A model generated the notes under the pieces. It worked only from the letters and a program-made list of their open reading frames with translations. It was not told the origin of the DNA and did not search any database. From CAVPCY01 sp963770765 (GTDB taxonomy: Bacteria > Actinomycetota > Coriobacteriia > Anaerosomatales > PHET01), in contig CAVYQS010000007.1 of the NCBI GenBank assembly GCA_963770765.1, positions 310,001 through 374,000 of the forward strand: a DNA stretch of 64,000 nucleotides, read 5' to 3'. Shown here one piece after another: positions 26,522 to 35,612 of the stretch. Position numbers and translations under genes: made by a program. The number at the start of each line of letters is the position of its first letter. The stretch's first letter is position 1.

Positions 26522-27427
26522 GTGACCATCGCAGCCGTGGAGCAGCGGATCCTGAAGCTCTCCGTCGCACTGACGGTCGCGATCGCCGGGTTCGCCGTGG
26601 TGCTCGGGCTGCTTTCAGGCTCCCTGTCGATCGTGTTCGACGGCCTCTTCGCGGTCATCGACGTGGCGATGGGGCTCCTTGCGCTCTGGGTGGCTCGGCT
26701 GGTCGTGCGCGAGGAGAACCGCACCTTCCAGTACGGCTACTGGCACATCGAGCCCATGAGCCTGGCGTTCTATGGCGGCATGCTCATGGTCCTGTGCGTG
26801 TACGGGTTCGTGAGCGCGGTCGGCAGCATTCTCGCCGGAGGCCAGGACGTCGAGCTCGGATGGGCGATCGGCTACTCGCTCGTCATGGCCTTGGTGAGCT
26901 TCGGCATGTACTACTACGAGAAGCGCACGAACCGTGCTGCCAATTCCGAACTGCTTCACCTCGACTCTCAGGCGTGGCTCATGACGGCGCTCGCCTCTGC
27001 CGCTCTGGTCATCGCGTTCGTCATCGCGTGGGCGCTCGAGGCGACGCCCTACGCCCACTTTGCGCCGTACGTCGATCCCGCTGCGCTTGGGCTTCTCAGC
27101 CTGGCGATGATCGCGATGCCGATCAGAACGGTGCGCCAAGCGCTCTCCGAGATCCTCCTGATGACGCCCACCGAACTCGATACCGGCATCCGCTGCGCCA
27201 TGGACGAGATCGTCGAGCGGCATGGGTTCATCGGCTACACGAGCTATGCCTCGAAGGTCGGGCGAGGCCAGTTCATCGAGATCCACATCGTGGTCCCTCC
27301 CGATCGCCAGATCGGCACCATCGCGACCCTCGATGCGATACGAGGCGAGGTCGCGGACGCGCTCGATGCGCACGGTGAGGACACGTGGCTGACCGTCGAC
27401 TTCACCGCCGAGCAAGACTGGACGTAG
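26522..27427 (+). CDS. Cation diffusion facilitator-like transporter
   Basis: 301 residues from GTG 26522 (TTG 26519 also possible). There are six membrane helices followed by a cytoplasmic domain (about 215-300) with EIHIVVPP, the CDF C-terminal fold. It resembles the COG3965 group. The metal site looks unusual: helix 2 has DGLFAVID, with Phe where the CDF motif has His or Asp between the two Asp. In helix 5, DSQAWLMT lacks the usual His and second Asp. It may carry an unusual ion or none. It converges on the PASTA gene, leaving only 19 bases between stops. Confidence 0.8.
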   Translation: MTIAAVEQRILKLSVALTVAIAGFAVVLGLLSGSLSIVFDGLFAVIDVAMGLLALWVARLVVREENRTFQYGYWHIEPMSLAFYGGMLMVLCVYGFVSAVGSILAGGQDVELGWAIGYSLVMALVSFGMYYYEKRTNRAANSELLHLDSQAWLMTALASAALVIAFVIAWALEATPYAHFAPYVDPAALGLLSLAMIAMPIRTVRQALSEILLMTPTELDTGIRCAMDEIVERHGFIGYTSYASKVGRGQFIEIHIVVPPDRQIGTIATLDAIRGEVADALDAHGEDTWLTVDFTAEQDWT

Positions 27428-27446
27428 ACGCCGTCTGCGGGCCTGG

Positions 27447-28151
27447 CTACGGTGCCGTGAAGAGCAGCAGCACCGTCGTACCCGGACGCACCATCACGCC
27501 GCCCTCGGGTAGCTGGTCGATGACCACGTTGCTCTGAGGCGACGTCAGGTCGCGCACGAAACCCTGTGCCGCGAGACCACTTGCCGCGGTCTCCGCCAGC
27601 GCGCCATCGATGGACTCCCCTCTCACGTCGGGGACCGTGACCGCCGTGCCGTCGTCGGGGCCGACGACCACCGCGTACGCGACCGGACGGCCCGTCAACC
27701 ACTCGAACCCGGCCGAGGGAACCTGCTTCACGACGTCGCCGACCGGCAGATCGGCGGAGAAGATGTCGACCGTCACCGGCAGATACAGCGCTTCCCTGAG
27801 CGTACGTGCCGCATCGTCTGCCGCGGCGCCTACGACATCGGGGACCGGCAGGACGGCCGGCGTGACGGACGTCGTCAGATCCACCGACGACCGGCTGAGC
27901 GTCCGCGCCCCCGCCCCGGGTTGCTGCGAGAGCACCCGGCCCTCCCCGAGCGCGGACGTCGCCACTCGGCTCTGGGTGCCCACCGCCAATCCCGCCTGCT
28001 CGATGAGCGTGGTGGCCTCGGCGAGCGGCATCTTGCGCACGTCGGGCACCGTGGTCGGGCGGAACGCCAGCACAAGCGCCGCGATCACCGCCAGCACTCC
28101 GAGCAGCGCCGCGATGACGACGCCCGTGCGTTTCCCCTTCGATGATGGCAT
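27447..28151 (-). CDS. Membrane-anchored protein with three PASTA repeats
   Basis: 234 residues with GAGGTAG before the ATG. A short Lys/Arg-rich cytoplasmic tail and one membrane helix (about 9-29) are followed by three PASTA domains, starting TTVPDVRKMPLAEA, LPVPDVVGAAADDA and VTVPDVRGESIDGA. PASTA modules bind peptidoglycan fragments or the wall in Ser/Thr kinases and penicillin-binding proteins. There is no kinase or transpeptidase domain here, so it is probably a wall-sensing or accessory protein. A second PASTA-only protein lies at 54146-55432. Confidence 0.85.
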   Translation of the reverse strand: MPSSKGKRTGVVIAALLGVLAVIAALVLAFRPTTVPDVRKMPLAEATTLIEQAGLAVGTQSRVATSALGEGRVLSQQPGAGARTLSRSSVDLTTSVTPAVLPVPDVVGAAADDAARTLREALYLPVTVDIFSADLPVGDVVKQVPSAGFEWLTGRPVAYAVVVGPDDGTAVTVPDVRGESIDGALAETAASGLAAQGFVRDLTSPQSNVVIDQLPEGGVMVRPGTTVLLLFTAP

Positions 28152-28250
28152 GGACTACCTCGCTGGCTCGGTGGGCGGAATCCCCGCAGCTCCCTGAAGA
28201 GCCAACAGGATGGTACCCGTCAGGACGCCAAGGAGCGCGCCATTGCCCGT

Positions 28251-29426
28251 CTACGCCGCGTCAGGCCTGCGCCACCGCAACACGGCGGTGGCCGCGACTC
28301 CGGCGACAAGCCCCCAGAACGCCGAGCCGATTCCGGCGATGCTCACCCCGGATGCCGTGACGAGGAACGTGATGACCGCGGGCTCGCGCCACTGCGCGTC
28401 CTCCACCGCGCCGAGAAGGCCGGCGCCGATCGTGTTCACCAGGGCGAGCCCGGCGAGAGCGAGCACCATCTCCTGGGGGAACGCCGCGAAGACCGCGGTC
28501 ACGGTCGCCCCAAACAACCCGACGATCAGGTAGAAGACCCCGGCCGACATGGCGGCCGTGTAGCGCTTCGAAGGATCGTGATCGGCCTGCTCGCTCGCGC
28601 AGATCGCCGCGGTGATGGCCGCCAGGTTCACCGTGTACGCCCCGAACGGTGCCAGAGTGAACGCCGTCAGGCCCGTCCACGTCATGGAGGAAGAGATGGG
28701 AGGGTCGTAGCCGGCGGCGCGCATGACCGCGATTCCCGGGACGTTCTGAGACGCCATCGTCACGGCGAACAGCGGCAGTGCCACGCCCACGATCGCCGAC
28801 AGCGAGAACTCGGGCATCGTGAGCACCGGCCTCGTGAGCGCGAAGCTCAGGTCGCCCAACGCGAGCTGCCCGCGCGCGGCGACCATCACGACGCCTGCCG
28901 CAAGCACCGCCGGAACCGCGTAGCGCGGCGAAAGACGCCGCACGATCAGGTAGACCGCGATCATCACCGAGACCAGCAGCAGCTGCGTCTTCATCGCCGC
29001 GAAGCCCTCGACACCGAAGCGCAGTAAGACGCCCGCGAGCATCGCGGCACCCAGCGCCTGCGGTATGCGCTGCATGATGCGCTCGAACCACCCGGTCGTA
29101 CCCGCGACCACGATCAGGGCGGCGCAGACCATGAAGGCGCCGATGGCCTCCGGCATCGTGACGCCCGCGACACCCGTCACGAGCATCGCCGCGCCGGGTG
29201 TCGACCAAGCGGTCAGAATCGGCATCTTGTACCACAGTGACAGCCCGACCGACGTGAGCATCATGGCGAGCCCCAGCGCCCAGAGCCACGATGCGGTCTG
29301 CGCGGGCGTCGCCCCCAACGCACGAGCAGCCTGGAAGACGATGATGGCCGAGCTCGTGAAGCCCACGAGTACCGCCACGAAGCCGGCCACGACAGAAGAC
29401 ACCGAGAAGTCCCGAAGGACGCGCAA
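28251..29426 (-). CDS. BenE-family (benzoate/H+ symporter-like) transporter
   Basis: 391 residues from TTG 29426, chosen for GGGAGGGG just upstream and because it gives the family length. A longer frame extends to 29927 but would overlap the SDR gene. About twelve membrane segments; SVVAGFVAVLVGFTSSAIIVF is the typical N-terminal helix, and MASQNVPGIAVMRAAGY fits the substrate-binding region of BenE. Characterised members import aromatic acids such as benzoate, but no degradation genes are nearby, so another acid is likely. It lies 80 bases after the SDR gene on the same strand. Confidence 0.85.
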   Translation of the reverse strand: MRVLRDFSVSSVVAGFVAVLVGFTSSAIIVFQAARALGATPAQTASWLWALGLAMMLTSVGLSLWYKMPILTAWSTPGAAMLVTGVAGVTMPEAIGAFMVCAALIVVAGTTGWFERIMQRIPQALGAAMLAGVLLRFGVEGFAAMKTQLLLVSVMIAVYLIVRRLSPRYAVPAVLAAGVVMVAARGQLALGDLSFALTRPVLTMPEFSLSAIVGVALPLFAVTMASQNVPGIAVMRAAGYDPPISSSMTWTGLTAFTLAPFGAYTVNLAAITAAICASEQADHDPSKRYTAAMSAGVFYLIVGLFGATVTAVFAAFPQEMVLALAGLALVNTIGAGLLGAVEDAQWREPAVITFLVTASGVSIAGIGSAFWGLVAGVAATAVLRWRRPDAA

Positions 29427-29506
29427 GACCCACCCCTCCCGCTTACGAACGACGGTGAGCACCGTACCGCAAGCACGGGAGATGCGCATGCGCCTCGGTA
29501 CGGTGG

Positions 29507-31027
29507 CTACGCGCTCTCGCCGCGGCGCTTGAGCGCTTCTTCGTAGGCACCCGGCAGAGGGCAGGTGTCCGGACCCTCGACCAGTGCGCGACATTCCCTC
29601 GCGATACCCGCGAGGGTCCCGTTGAACACGAAGTGGTGGAAGGGCAGGACAAGATACCAGTACAGCCTGCCGCCCAAACCCTTCGCGTGGAACGTCGCCG
29701 TCTGCCTGACCAGCGTGCCCTGAGAATCGGGGCTCAGTTCGTACTGGAGCCACCCGTCGCCGGGCATGCGCATCTCGGCGCGCAGCCGCAAGAGCCTCGT
29801 CGGCTCCAGCTTCTCGACGCGCCACCATTCGAGATGGTCGCCCTCGAGTAGCACGTACTGGTCGCGTCTCCCCCGCCGGTGACCCGGCCCACCCACCAGG
29901 ATGTCCAGGAACCCGCGTATATCCCACAGCGTGTCGAAGGCGTACCAGCCCCGCTCGCCACCGATACAGGCGATGGGGTCGAAGGCGGCCTCGGGCGGGC
30001 AGTCCGTGTGGATGGTCCTCGAGTCGATGTAGCGGCCGGCGCGCACGCGCGAGATGGGCTCCTCGGTGTCTCCGAACTCCTCGGCCCAGCGCATGGCGGA
30101 CTGCTCGGCCGACTCAGCAGCGAAGGTGCGGTCGATGGCCTCGTTGACGCCGATGGGCCTGATGGAGGGGAAGTCGCGGGCGGCGGAGTCGTCGGTCACC
30201 ACCGTGGGGAATCGCAGCGAAGACGCAAGCTGGCGCCCCACGGTCGCCTCGCGCGGCGTGAACAGGTGAAGCCACCATCCCGAGAGCCCCGGCGAGAGCA
30301 CCGGCACCGGGATGATGAGGCGGTGCAGGCCGCGGCGCCGGGCGTACAGGCGAAGGATGTCGCCGTAGCTCACGATGTCGGTGCCGCCGATCTCGTAGAC
30401 CGTGTGGGACTCCGATGGTTCGGGGGACTCGATGGCCGCCTGCAGGTAGGCCAAGACGTCGTCGATGGCGATCGGTTGCGCCGGCATGCGCACCCACCTC
30501 GGCGTGGTCATGATCGGAAGCTTCTCGACGAGATTGCGGATCATCTCGAACGAGGTGGAGTACGTGCCGATGACGATCGATGCGCGAAACTCGATGACCG
30601 GCACACCCGACTCGGCGAGGACGCGGCCGACCTCATGCCGGCTGGACAGGTGATCCGACAGTACGTTCGCGTCGTCCCCGAGCCCTCCGAGGTAGATGAT
30701 GCGCTTCACGCCTGCCTGCAGCGCCGCGCGACCGAAGAGGCTCGCGGCCTCCCGGTCCCGCTCGGCGTAACCCGTACCGGCGCCCAGCGTGTGGACGAGG
30801 TAGAAGGCGATCTCGACCCCCTCAAGCGACCTGGCCACCGCAGCCGCGTCGAGCGCGTCGGCCTCGACGACCTCCACTCCGGACACCGCGCGCACCTTCT
30901 GCGGGGAGCGTGCGGCAGCGCGTACGCGGTAGCGCGAGGTGGGCAGCGCCGCCATGAGATGCGATCCGATGTACCCGCTCGCCCCTGTGACGAGCACCAG
31001 CGGACGGGCAGGCGCTGCGGCGTCCAT
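29507..31027 (-). CDS. SDR-type NAD(P)-binding protein with DUF2867 domain
   Basis: 506 residues, ATG behind GAGAGGAGG. The first 320 residues are an atypical short-chain dehydrogenase: LVTGASGYIGSHL is the dinucleotide loop and IIYLGGLGDD follows. It belongs to the NmrA/complex-I-NDUFA9-like type, which binds cofactor but often lacks the catalytic Tyr-Lys pair. The last 170 residues are DUF2867-like (RRDQYVLLEGDHLEWWRVE and LPFHHFVFNG). The YbjT-like fusion is widespread; its reaction is unknown. Confidence 0.85.
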   Translation of the reverse strand: MDAAAPARPLVLVTGASGYIGSHLMAALPTSRYRVRAAARSPQKVRAVSGVEVVEADALDAAAVARSLEGVEIAFYLVHTLGAGTGYAERDREAASLFGRAALQAGVKRIIYLGGLGDDANVLSDHLSSRHEVGRVLAESGVPVIEFRASIVIGTYSTSFEMIRNLVEKLPIMTTPRWVRMPAQPIAIDDVLAYLQAAIESPEPSESHTVYEIGGTDIVSYGDILRLYARRRGLHRLIIPVPVLSPGLSGWWLHLFTPREATVGRQLASSLRFPTVVTDDSAARDFPSIRPIGVNEAIDRTFAAESAEQSAMRWAEEFGDTEEPISRVRAGRYIDSRTIHTDCPPEAAFDPIACIGGERGWYAFDTLWDIRGFLDILVGGPGHRRGRRDQYVLLEGDHLEWWRVEKLEPTRLLRLRAEMRMPGDGWLQYELSPDSQGTLVRQTATFHAKGLGGRLYWYLVLPFHHFVFNGTLAGIARECRALVEGPDTCPLPGAYEEALKRRGESA

Positions 31028-31082
31028 GGGCCCTCCTCTCTCGACACGACCGTGCGACGTGCGACCGTCTGCCGGCGGGGTG

Positions 31083-32357
31083 CTACAGGTCTTCGCGGCT
31101 GATGGGACACGTCATGCAGTGGCAGCCGCCGCGCCCCTTGCCGAGTTCCGAGCCTTCGATCTCGATGACCTCCACGCCGGCTTCACGCAGGCGGGCGTTC
31201 GTGTGGGTGTTCTTGGAGTAGCCCATCACGACGCCCGGCTCCACGACGACGACGTTGTTGGCATCGTCCCACTGCTCGCGCGCCGACTGGAACGAGTCAC
31301 CGCCGGTCTCGATCACCCGCAGACGATCGATGCCGAGCGCGTTGGCCAGGGCATCGAGCAGGCCACGCTCTTCGGCGATATCGAACGAGTCCTCTGCATC
31401 TCCCGGGCGCACGCTGTACACGCGCATACCCTCTACGACCGACGGATACAGAGTCACCGCATCGCGGTCGACGAAGTTGAACACGGTGTCGAGGTGCATG
31501 TAGGCGCGCTGCTGGGCCATGCGGCAGACGATCACGCGATCCGCAGCGTCGGCGCGAAACAGCGAGCGGGCGAGGTGCTCGACCATCCTGCCCGTCGAGC
31601 GCTCGCCCAGCCCGACCAGCACCGTCCGGTTGCCGACGGGCATGATGTCCCCGCCCTCGAGCGAGACCCCTTGGCTGAAGTCCTCGACGGCGAAGCGGCT
31701 GGCGTTGCCACCCGGGGGATACCAGTACTCGAACTCGGCCGAGCGGAATCGCGGGTGATAGCGGTAGACCACCGAGAGGTTCACCACCTCGAGACGGCGG
31801 GTGGACCGGAACAGCGGAGGAAGCACCACGCCGCCGAAGAGCCACGCGCTGGAGTCTCTGGTGAAGATGCTGTTGGGCAGCGGCGGGAGAACGAAACTGT
31901 CGGGCTCGGCAAGCACCGCACCCAGAGAGCGGCGGTGCAGAGCGGCGAGGTCCATCCCGTCGAGTTCCGAGACGAGCAGGCCGTCCAGAAGGACCTCGGC
32001 CAGCTGCTCGGGAGGAAGCTCGTGGAGGTAGGCTCGGAGCTCGCCCACGAGCGACAGGCCCACCGTGAACGAGGACACCGCGGCCTCGAGGGCCTCGACA
32101 CGCGCCTCCATGGAGTGTGCGAACGTCTCGGAGAGCAGCTCGTGGAGGTAGAGGACCTCGACACCGCGCGAGCGCAGCTCGCTCGTCATCACATCGTGCT
32201 CGCGCTGCGCGCGCTCCACCCACACGAGATCGTCGAAGAGGTACTCCTCTCGATTCGCCGGGGTGAGCCGCTCGAGCGCGCGACCGGGCCGGTGGACGAG
32301 CACCGTCCTGAGCCGTCCCGCCTCCGAGTAGGCGCCCGGTGCATCTGCCATGGTCAT
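31083..32357 (-). CDS. arcA: Arginine deiminase
   Basis: 424 residues from ATG 32357 with AGGAGG upstream (ATG 32351 is an alternative). Family motifs in order: FTRDSSAW, EGGDIMPVG, HLDTVFNFVD and the C-terminal GRGGCHCMTCP, which holds the catalytic Cys. The enzyme turns L-arginine into citrulline and ammonia in the cytoplasm. Carbamate kinase lies in the ornithine operon upstream, but no ornithine carbamoyltransferase is in the window. An arginine-to-ornithine route would therefore need arcB from elsewhere. It is 88 bases downstream of a small conserved gene on the same strand. Confidence 0.95.
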   Translation of the reverse strand: MTMADAPGAYSEAGRLRTVLVHRPGRALERLTPANREEYLFDDLVWVERAQREHDVMTSELRSRGVEVLYLHELLSETFAHSMEARVEALEAAVSSFTVGLSLVGELRAYLHELPPEQLAEVLLDGLLVSELDGMDLAALHRRSLGAVLAEPDSFVLPPLPNSIFTRDSSAWLFGGVVLPPLFRSTRRLEVVNLSVVYRYHPRFRSAEFEYWYPPGGNASRFAVEDFSQGVSLEGGDIMPVGNRTVLVGLGERSTGRMVEHLARSLFRADAADRVIVCRMAQQRAYMHLDTVFNFVDRDAVTLYPSVVEGMRVYSVRPGDAEDSFDIAEERGLLDALANALGIDRLRVIETGGDSFQSAREQWDDANNVVVVEPGVVMGYSKNTHTNARLREAGVEVIEIEGSELGKGRGGCHCMTCPISREDL

Positions 32358-32445
32358 GCCCTTCCTCCTGTGAGTGACGATCGACCCGATGTCGCCATTG
32401 AAGAGTATCCCCCCGGCAGCATCGGTGTCCGCACGGGTATCCCCC

Positions 32446-33039
32446 CTACAGCCGGTCCGGTTCATCGGCGAGCGCGCTACGAAGGCGTTCGAGACCGAGT
32501 CGGTAGCTCTCCGAGTCGCCGTACTCGAAGAACCCCGGGTAGTGATCGTGTGCCGAGACGATACGCCGCGCGTGCTTGATGGGACACCAGTACTGCTCGG
32601 TGCGTGCAGCGATCTCTCTGAAGTAGCTCGCAAGACCGTTCGCGTACCCGCAGTAGAAGCAGTTGACCTTCTCGACCGCGTTGAGATAGGGAAGATCTCC
32701 GCGGTCGAAGACCATGTAGTCGGCACGCCGCGCCTTCGGGATGCCGTAGACCGGGAAGCAGACCGTCTGGAAGAGCCAGAGAAACACGTCGAGCAGCACC
32801 ATGGGCAGCAGCCCGACATAGATGACCGGCACGGTGAGCCACGTGAGCAGGGACGCGCCGGTGATATAGCGCACGACTCCGGTCTTTGACTGCCGGTGGA
32901 GTCGTGCGACCTCCTCGCTGAACTGCACGCGCCTCTCGTTGACGGCGAAGGAGAAGCCGTCGCGCCGTCTGTCGAACTCGGCCTGCATCTCTTCTTCCAG
33001 CGCGCGCATCCGCGCGATCAGGACGTCTATCTGCGACAT
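32446..33039 (-). CDS. Conserved membrane protein with NCFYCGY motif, unknown function
   Basis: 197 residues, ATG behind GAGGAG. The first 50 residues are helical and charged. Two membrane helices follow (about 60-95), then a soluble tail with VEKVNCFYCGYANG and RTEQYWCPIKHAR. The CxxC pair and later Cys could bind metal. I recall this as a widespread uncharacterised family with no assigned role. It sits between the ornithine operon and arcA, 141 bases after orr. Confidence 0.6.
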   Translation of the reverse strand: MSQIDVLIARMRALEEEMQAEFDRRRDGFSFAVNERRVQFSEEVARLHRQSKTGVVRYITGASLLTWLTVPVIYVGLLPMVLLDVFLWLFQTVCFPVYGIPKARRADYMVFDRGDLPYLNAVEKVNCFYCGYANGLASYFREIAARTEQYWCPIKHARRIVSAHDHYPGFFEYGDSESYRLGLERLRSALADEPDRL

Positions 33040-33180
33040 GGTCGCTCCTCAGATCAGTGGTGCTCTTGGAGACGGCCCTGATCGGCGATTGGCTCCCGGC
33101 GCGAACTTCGAACACGCGTTCGTGACTGACCACACTACTCCGATGAACTGACTCGCGCTTGGCCATGCACCCCGCGAGCG

Positions 33181-34251
33181 TCAGGAGCCGCCGACGAACT
33201 CCTTGCGCACGTACGCGGACGTGAAGAGCGCGAGTGTCGCCGAGTAGCCCGGGATGAACTCGATCGCGTCACCGGGTCGCGGTGGCTCGGGCAGGTCGTG
33301 GACATCGAGGATGAGGTGGTCGCTCGAGGCGCCGAGAACGGTGATGCGCTCGTCGACCGGGCGCAGCTGCTCGGGCACGACATCCTGACGGCCGATCGCG
33401 CAGATGGCCCGGCGCCGCTCGCCCCGGTCCTCGAAGACGGGACGGTTGCCGAACGCGTCTTGGGCCGATATGCCGGTCGGCTTGGACGGCTTGAGCCGGC
33501 ATTCGATGACCGGCGCGCGGAGCAGCAGCGCATCGGTGTGCAAGCCAAGGATGCGCTCGCGGGTCGCCGGGCTCACCCCCAGCACGATCGCCTCGCCCAC
33601 GCGCAGGTTGTCGATGCGTTCGGGCATCTCCCCCGCGACGAAGGCGTCGAGCGTCGTGGACATGCCCCCCGACACGAGCAGCGGGCGGCCGGTGATGCGC
33701 TCGGCGGTGTGGGCGAGCGCGGCGAGCTCGCCGAGGTTCTCGGCGGTGGGGATGATCGCGCCGTAGCACGTGAGGCTGATGCCGATGCCGGCGATCTCGA
33801 CGTGTCTGAATGCGGCGGCGCGCTCGACGAACGCCGGCAACGTCGCGGGCATCACACCCTCACGCAGGTCGCCGACGTCGACCATCACGACGACACGGAA
33901 CGTGCTCCCCACGCGTGCGGCGGCGGCGTCCAGCGCCGCGACGACATCGATCTCGCTCACGAGCGCGACGTCCGCGAGCGCGACGGTCTCATCGGCGAGT
34001 GCGGGCGTGGGCGAACGCAACAGCCAGAAGGGGCCATCGATGCCCGCATCACGCATGCGCGCGATGTTCTGCAGACGTGACTCGCCGAGCGCCGTGACCC
34101 CGCCTGCCAGCATCGCGCGGGCGATCTCGGGCGTACCGCAGGCCACCTTGGTGACCCCGACGATCTCGACCCCGGGAAGCGACGACACGACCGTTCGTGC
34201 GTTGTCCTCGATCCTGCCCAGGTCGATCGTGATCGTTGCCATGTCGAGCAT
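33181..34251 (-). CDS. orr: Ornithine racemase (alanine-racemase-fold, PLP)
   Basis: 356 residues from ATG 34251 (MATITID at 34242 is possible). It has the alanine-racemase N-terminal barrel: GVTKVACGTPEIARAML holds the PLP-lysine, and GESRLQNI follows. The C-terminal part has VIECRLKPSKPTGI. This type is the Orr-like YhfX group, not Alr. It would convert L-ornithine to D-ornithine, the substrate of OraSE. It is the last gene of the ord-ort-ora operon, 14 bases after the reactivase gene. Context strongly supports ornithine over alanine. Confidence 0.88.
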   Translation of the reverse strand: MLDMATITIDLGRIEDNARTVVSSLPGVEIVGVTKVACGTPEIARAMLAGGVTALGESRLQNIARMRDAGIDGPFWLLRSPTPALADETVALADVALVSEIDVVAALDAAAARVGSTFRVVVMVDVGDLREGVMPATLPAFVERAAAFRHVEIAGIGISLTCYGAIIPTAENLGELAALAHTAERITGRPLLVSGGMSTTLDAFVAGEMPERIDNLRVGEAIVLGVSPATRERILGLHTDALLLRAPVIECRLKPSKPTGISAQDAFGNRPVFEDRGERRRAICAIGRQDVVPEQLRPVDERITVLGASSDHLILDVHDLPEPPRPGDAIEFIPGYSATLALFTSAYVRKEFVGGS

Positions 34252-34265
34252 GCGCGTTTCCGTCT

Positions 34266-35612
34266 CTACAGGCCGCAGCTCGCGCGCATGAGCGCGACCA
34301 CGGCATCGGGCGGGAAGTGGGTCGACAGGGCGCCGCACGCCGCGATCACGTACTCGCGGTCGAGGACGCACCGGGCATCGGGGGGCGGCAGCAGCCGATC
34401 GCCGCGTCCGGCCGCGTCCGAACGCGTCGCCTCGAGCATCGCTACACCACCGGGCAGGCGGGTGAGCGCCCCGCCGGTGCCGATGATGGTGCGGCAGGCG
34501 GTCAGATCGCGGCCTCGCGCGACCGTCTGTCGCCCCCGCGGCGTGTAGAGCTGCAGCAGCTCCCCGGCGTGTCGGTGCACGCCGGCCTTCGCGGCCGTGC
34601 GTGCGAGAAGGGCCGCCGCCGCGATCTCATCGGGAGTCTCCGGGATCGCGGGCGGCAGCACCGCCGGACGCTCGACCTCGGGCAGGAGCGCCGCGACGTG
34701 GCTCGCACTCACGTAGGTTCCGAGGTCTCCTTCCACGGTGCGCTTGCTGTGCGGCTCCGGCTCGGTCGCGAGCGCGGCCATCTCCGGGCTCCCGTCGGTG
34801 ACCGAATGCACGTCGGTGGTCGCACCACCCACGTCGATGACCACCAGATCGCCGACCGCCTCGGCGAGCAGTTCCGCGGCGATGAGCACCGCCCCGGGCG
34901 TGGGGAGGATCCGGCCGCTCACGAACTCGCCGATACGCTCCATGCCCGGTGCGTGCGTGATGTGCTCCTCGAAGGCGTCGTGTATCACCGCGCGTGCCGG
35001 CACGATGTCGAGCTCGTCGATCCCGGGATACACGTTGCTCGTCACCCGGACGCGGAAACCCGCTCGTTCGAGCAGCTCGCGCGCCTCGCCCGCGACAACG
35101 GAGTTGCCTGCGTAGACGACGATCGGGCGAGCGCGCAGACCCGCGAGTCTCTCTGCGTTGAACAGCACCACGTCGCTGTCGCCGCCCTCGACCCCGCCGG
35201 CGAGCAGGATCAGGCCGGGACGGACCTCGTCGACGCGATCCAGGTCCGCATCGCGCAGCTTCCCCGACGTCACGTACTCGACCACGCCGCCGGCACCCAG
35301 CGCGGCCTCGCGTGCCGCCATGGCCGTCATCTTCTGCGTGAGCCCGTGCACGGTCATGCGAAGCCCCCCGGCTGCCGAGGAGGTCGCGATCGTCACCGCC
35401 GGAGACACCGGACCGACGCGTGCCTCGAGGTGCGCACGCGCCGCGTCCACGCCGACCCCGACATCGCCTTCGAGCACGCTCGTAGGCGCGAAACCCTGCC
35501 CCAACAGCTGCGGCTCGCTGTGCGGGTACGCCGCCAGACCACGAAATGCCGAGACGACCGTCGTGGTCGAGCCGATCTCCGCGACGAGAGCATCGACGGT
35601 GGGCTCGGTCAT
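34266..35612 (-). CDS. GlmL/MutL-family protein, probable reactivase of the B12 aminomutase
   Basis: 448 residues of the ASKHA ATPase fold. VAEIGSTTTVVSAF and VVIDVGGATTDVHSV are phosphate loops, and GTGGALTRLPGG closes the site. GlmL/MutL proteins lie beside adenosylcobalamin mutases and are thought to exchange damaged cofactor. Its position in the oraSE operon makes the aminomutase the likely client. The start overlaps the stop of arcC (ATGA). Confidence 0.85.
   Translation of the reverse strand: MTEPTVDALVAEIGSTTTVVSAFRGLAAYPHSEPQLLGQGFAPTSVLEGDVGVGVDAARAHLEARVGPVSPAVTIATSSAAGGLRMTVHGLTQKMTAMAAREAALGAGGVVEYVTSGKLRDADLDRVDEVRPGLILLAGGVEGGDSDVVLFNAERLAGLRARPIVVYAGNSVVAGEARELLERAGFRVRVTSNVYPGIDELDIVPARAVIHDAFEEHITHAPGMERIGEFVSGRILPTPGAVLIAAELLAEAVGDLVVIDVGGATTDVHSVTDGSPEMAALATEPEPHSKRTVEGDLGTYVSASHVAALLPEVERPAVLPPAIPETPDEIAAAALLARTAAKAGVHRHAGELLQLYTPRGRQTVARGRDLTACRTIIGTGGALTRLPGGVAMLEATRSDAAGRGDRLLPPPDARCVLDREYVIAACGALSTHFPPDAVVALMRASCGL

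Noticed and set aside
28251..29927. BenE gene with a 558-residue product starting at 29927
   Set aside because: The extra N-terminus would overlap the SDR gene and is low-complexity. TTG 29426 has GGGAGGGG and gives the family length.
33040..33180. tRNA-like TTCGAA stretch in the gap before the NCFYCGY gene
   Set aside because: Only a T-loop-like fragment is present, without acceptor or anticodon arms.
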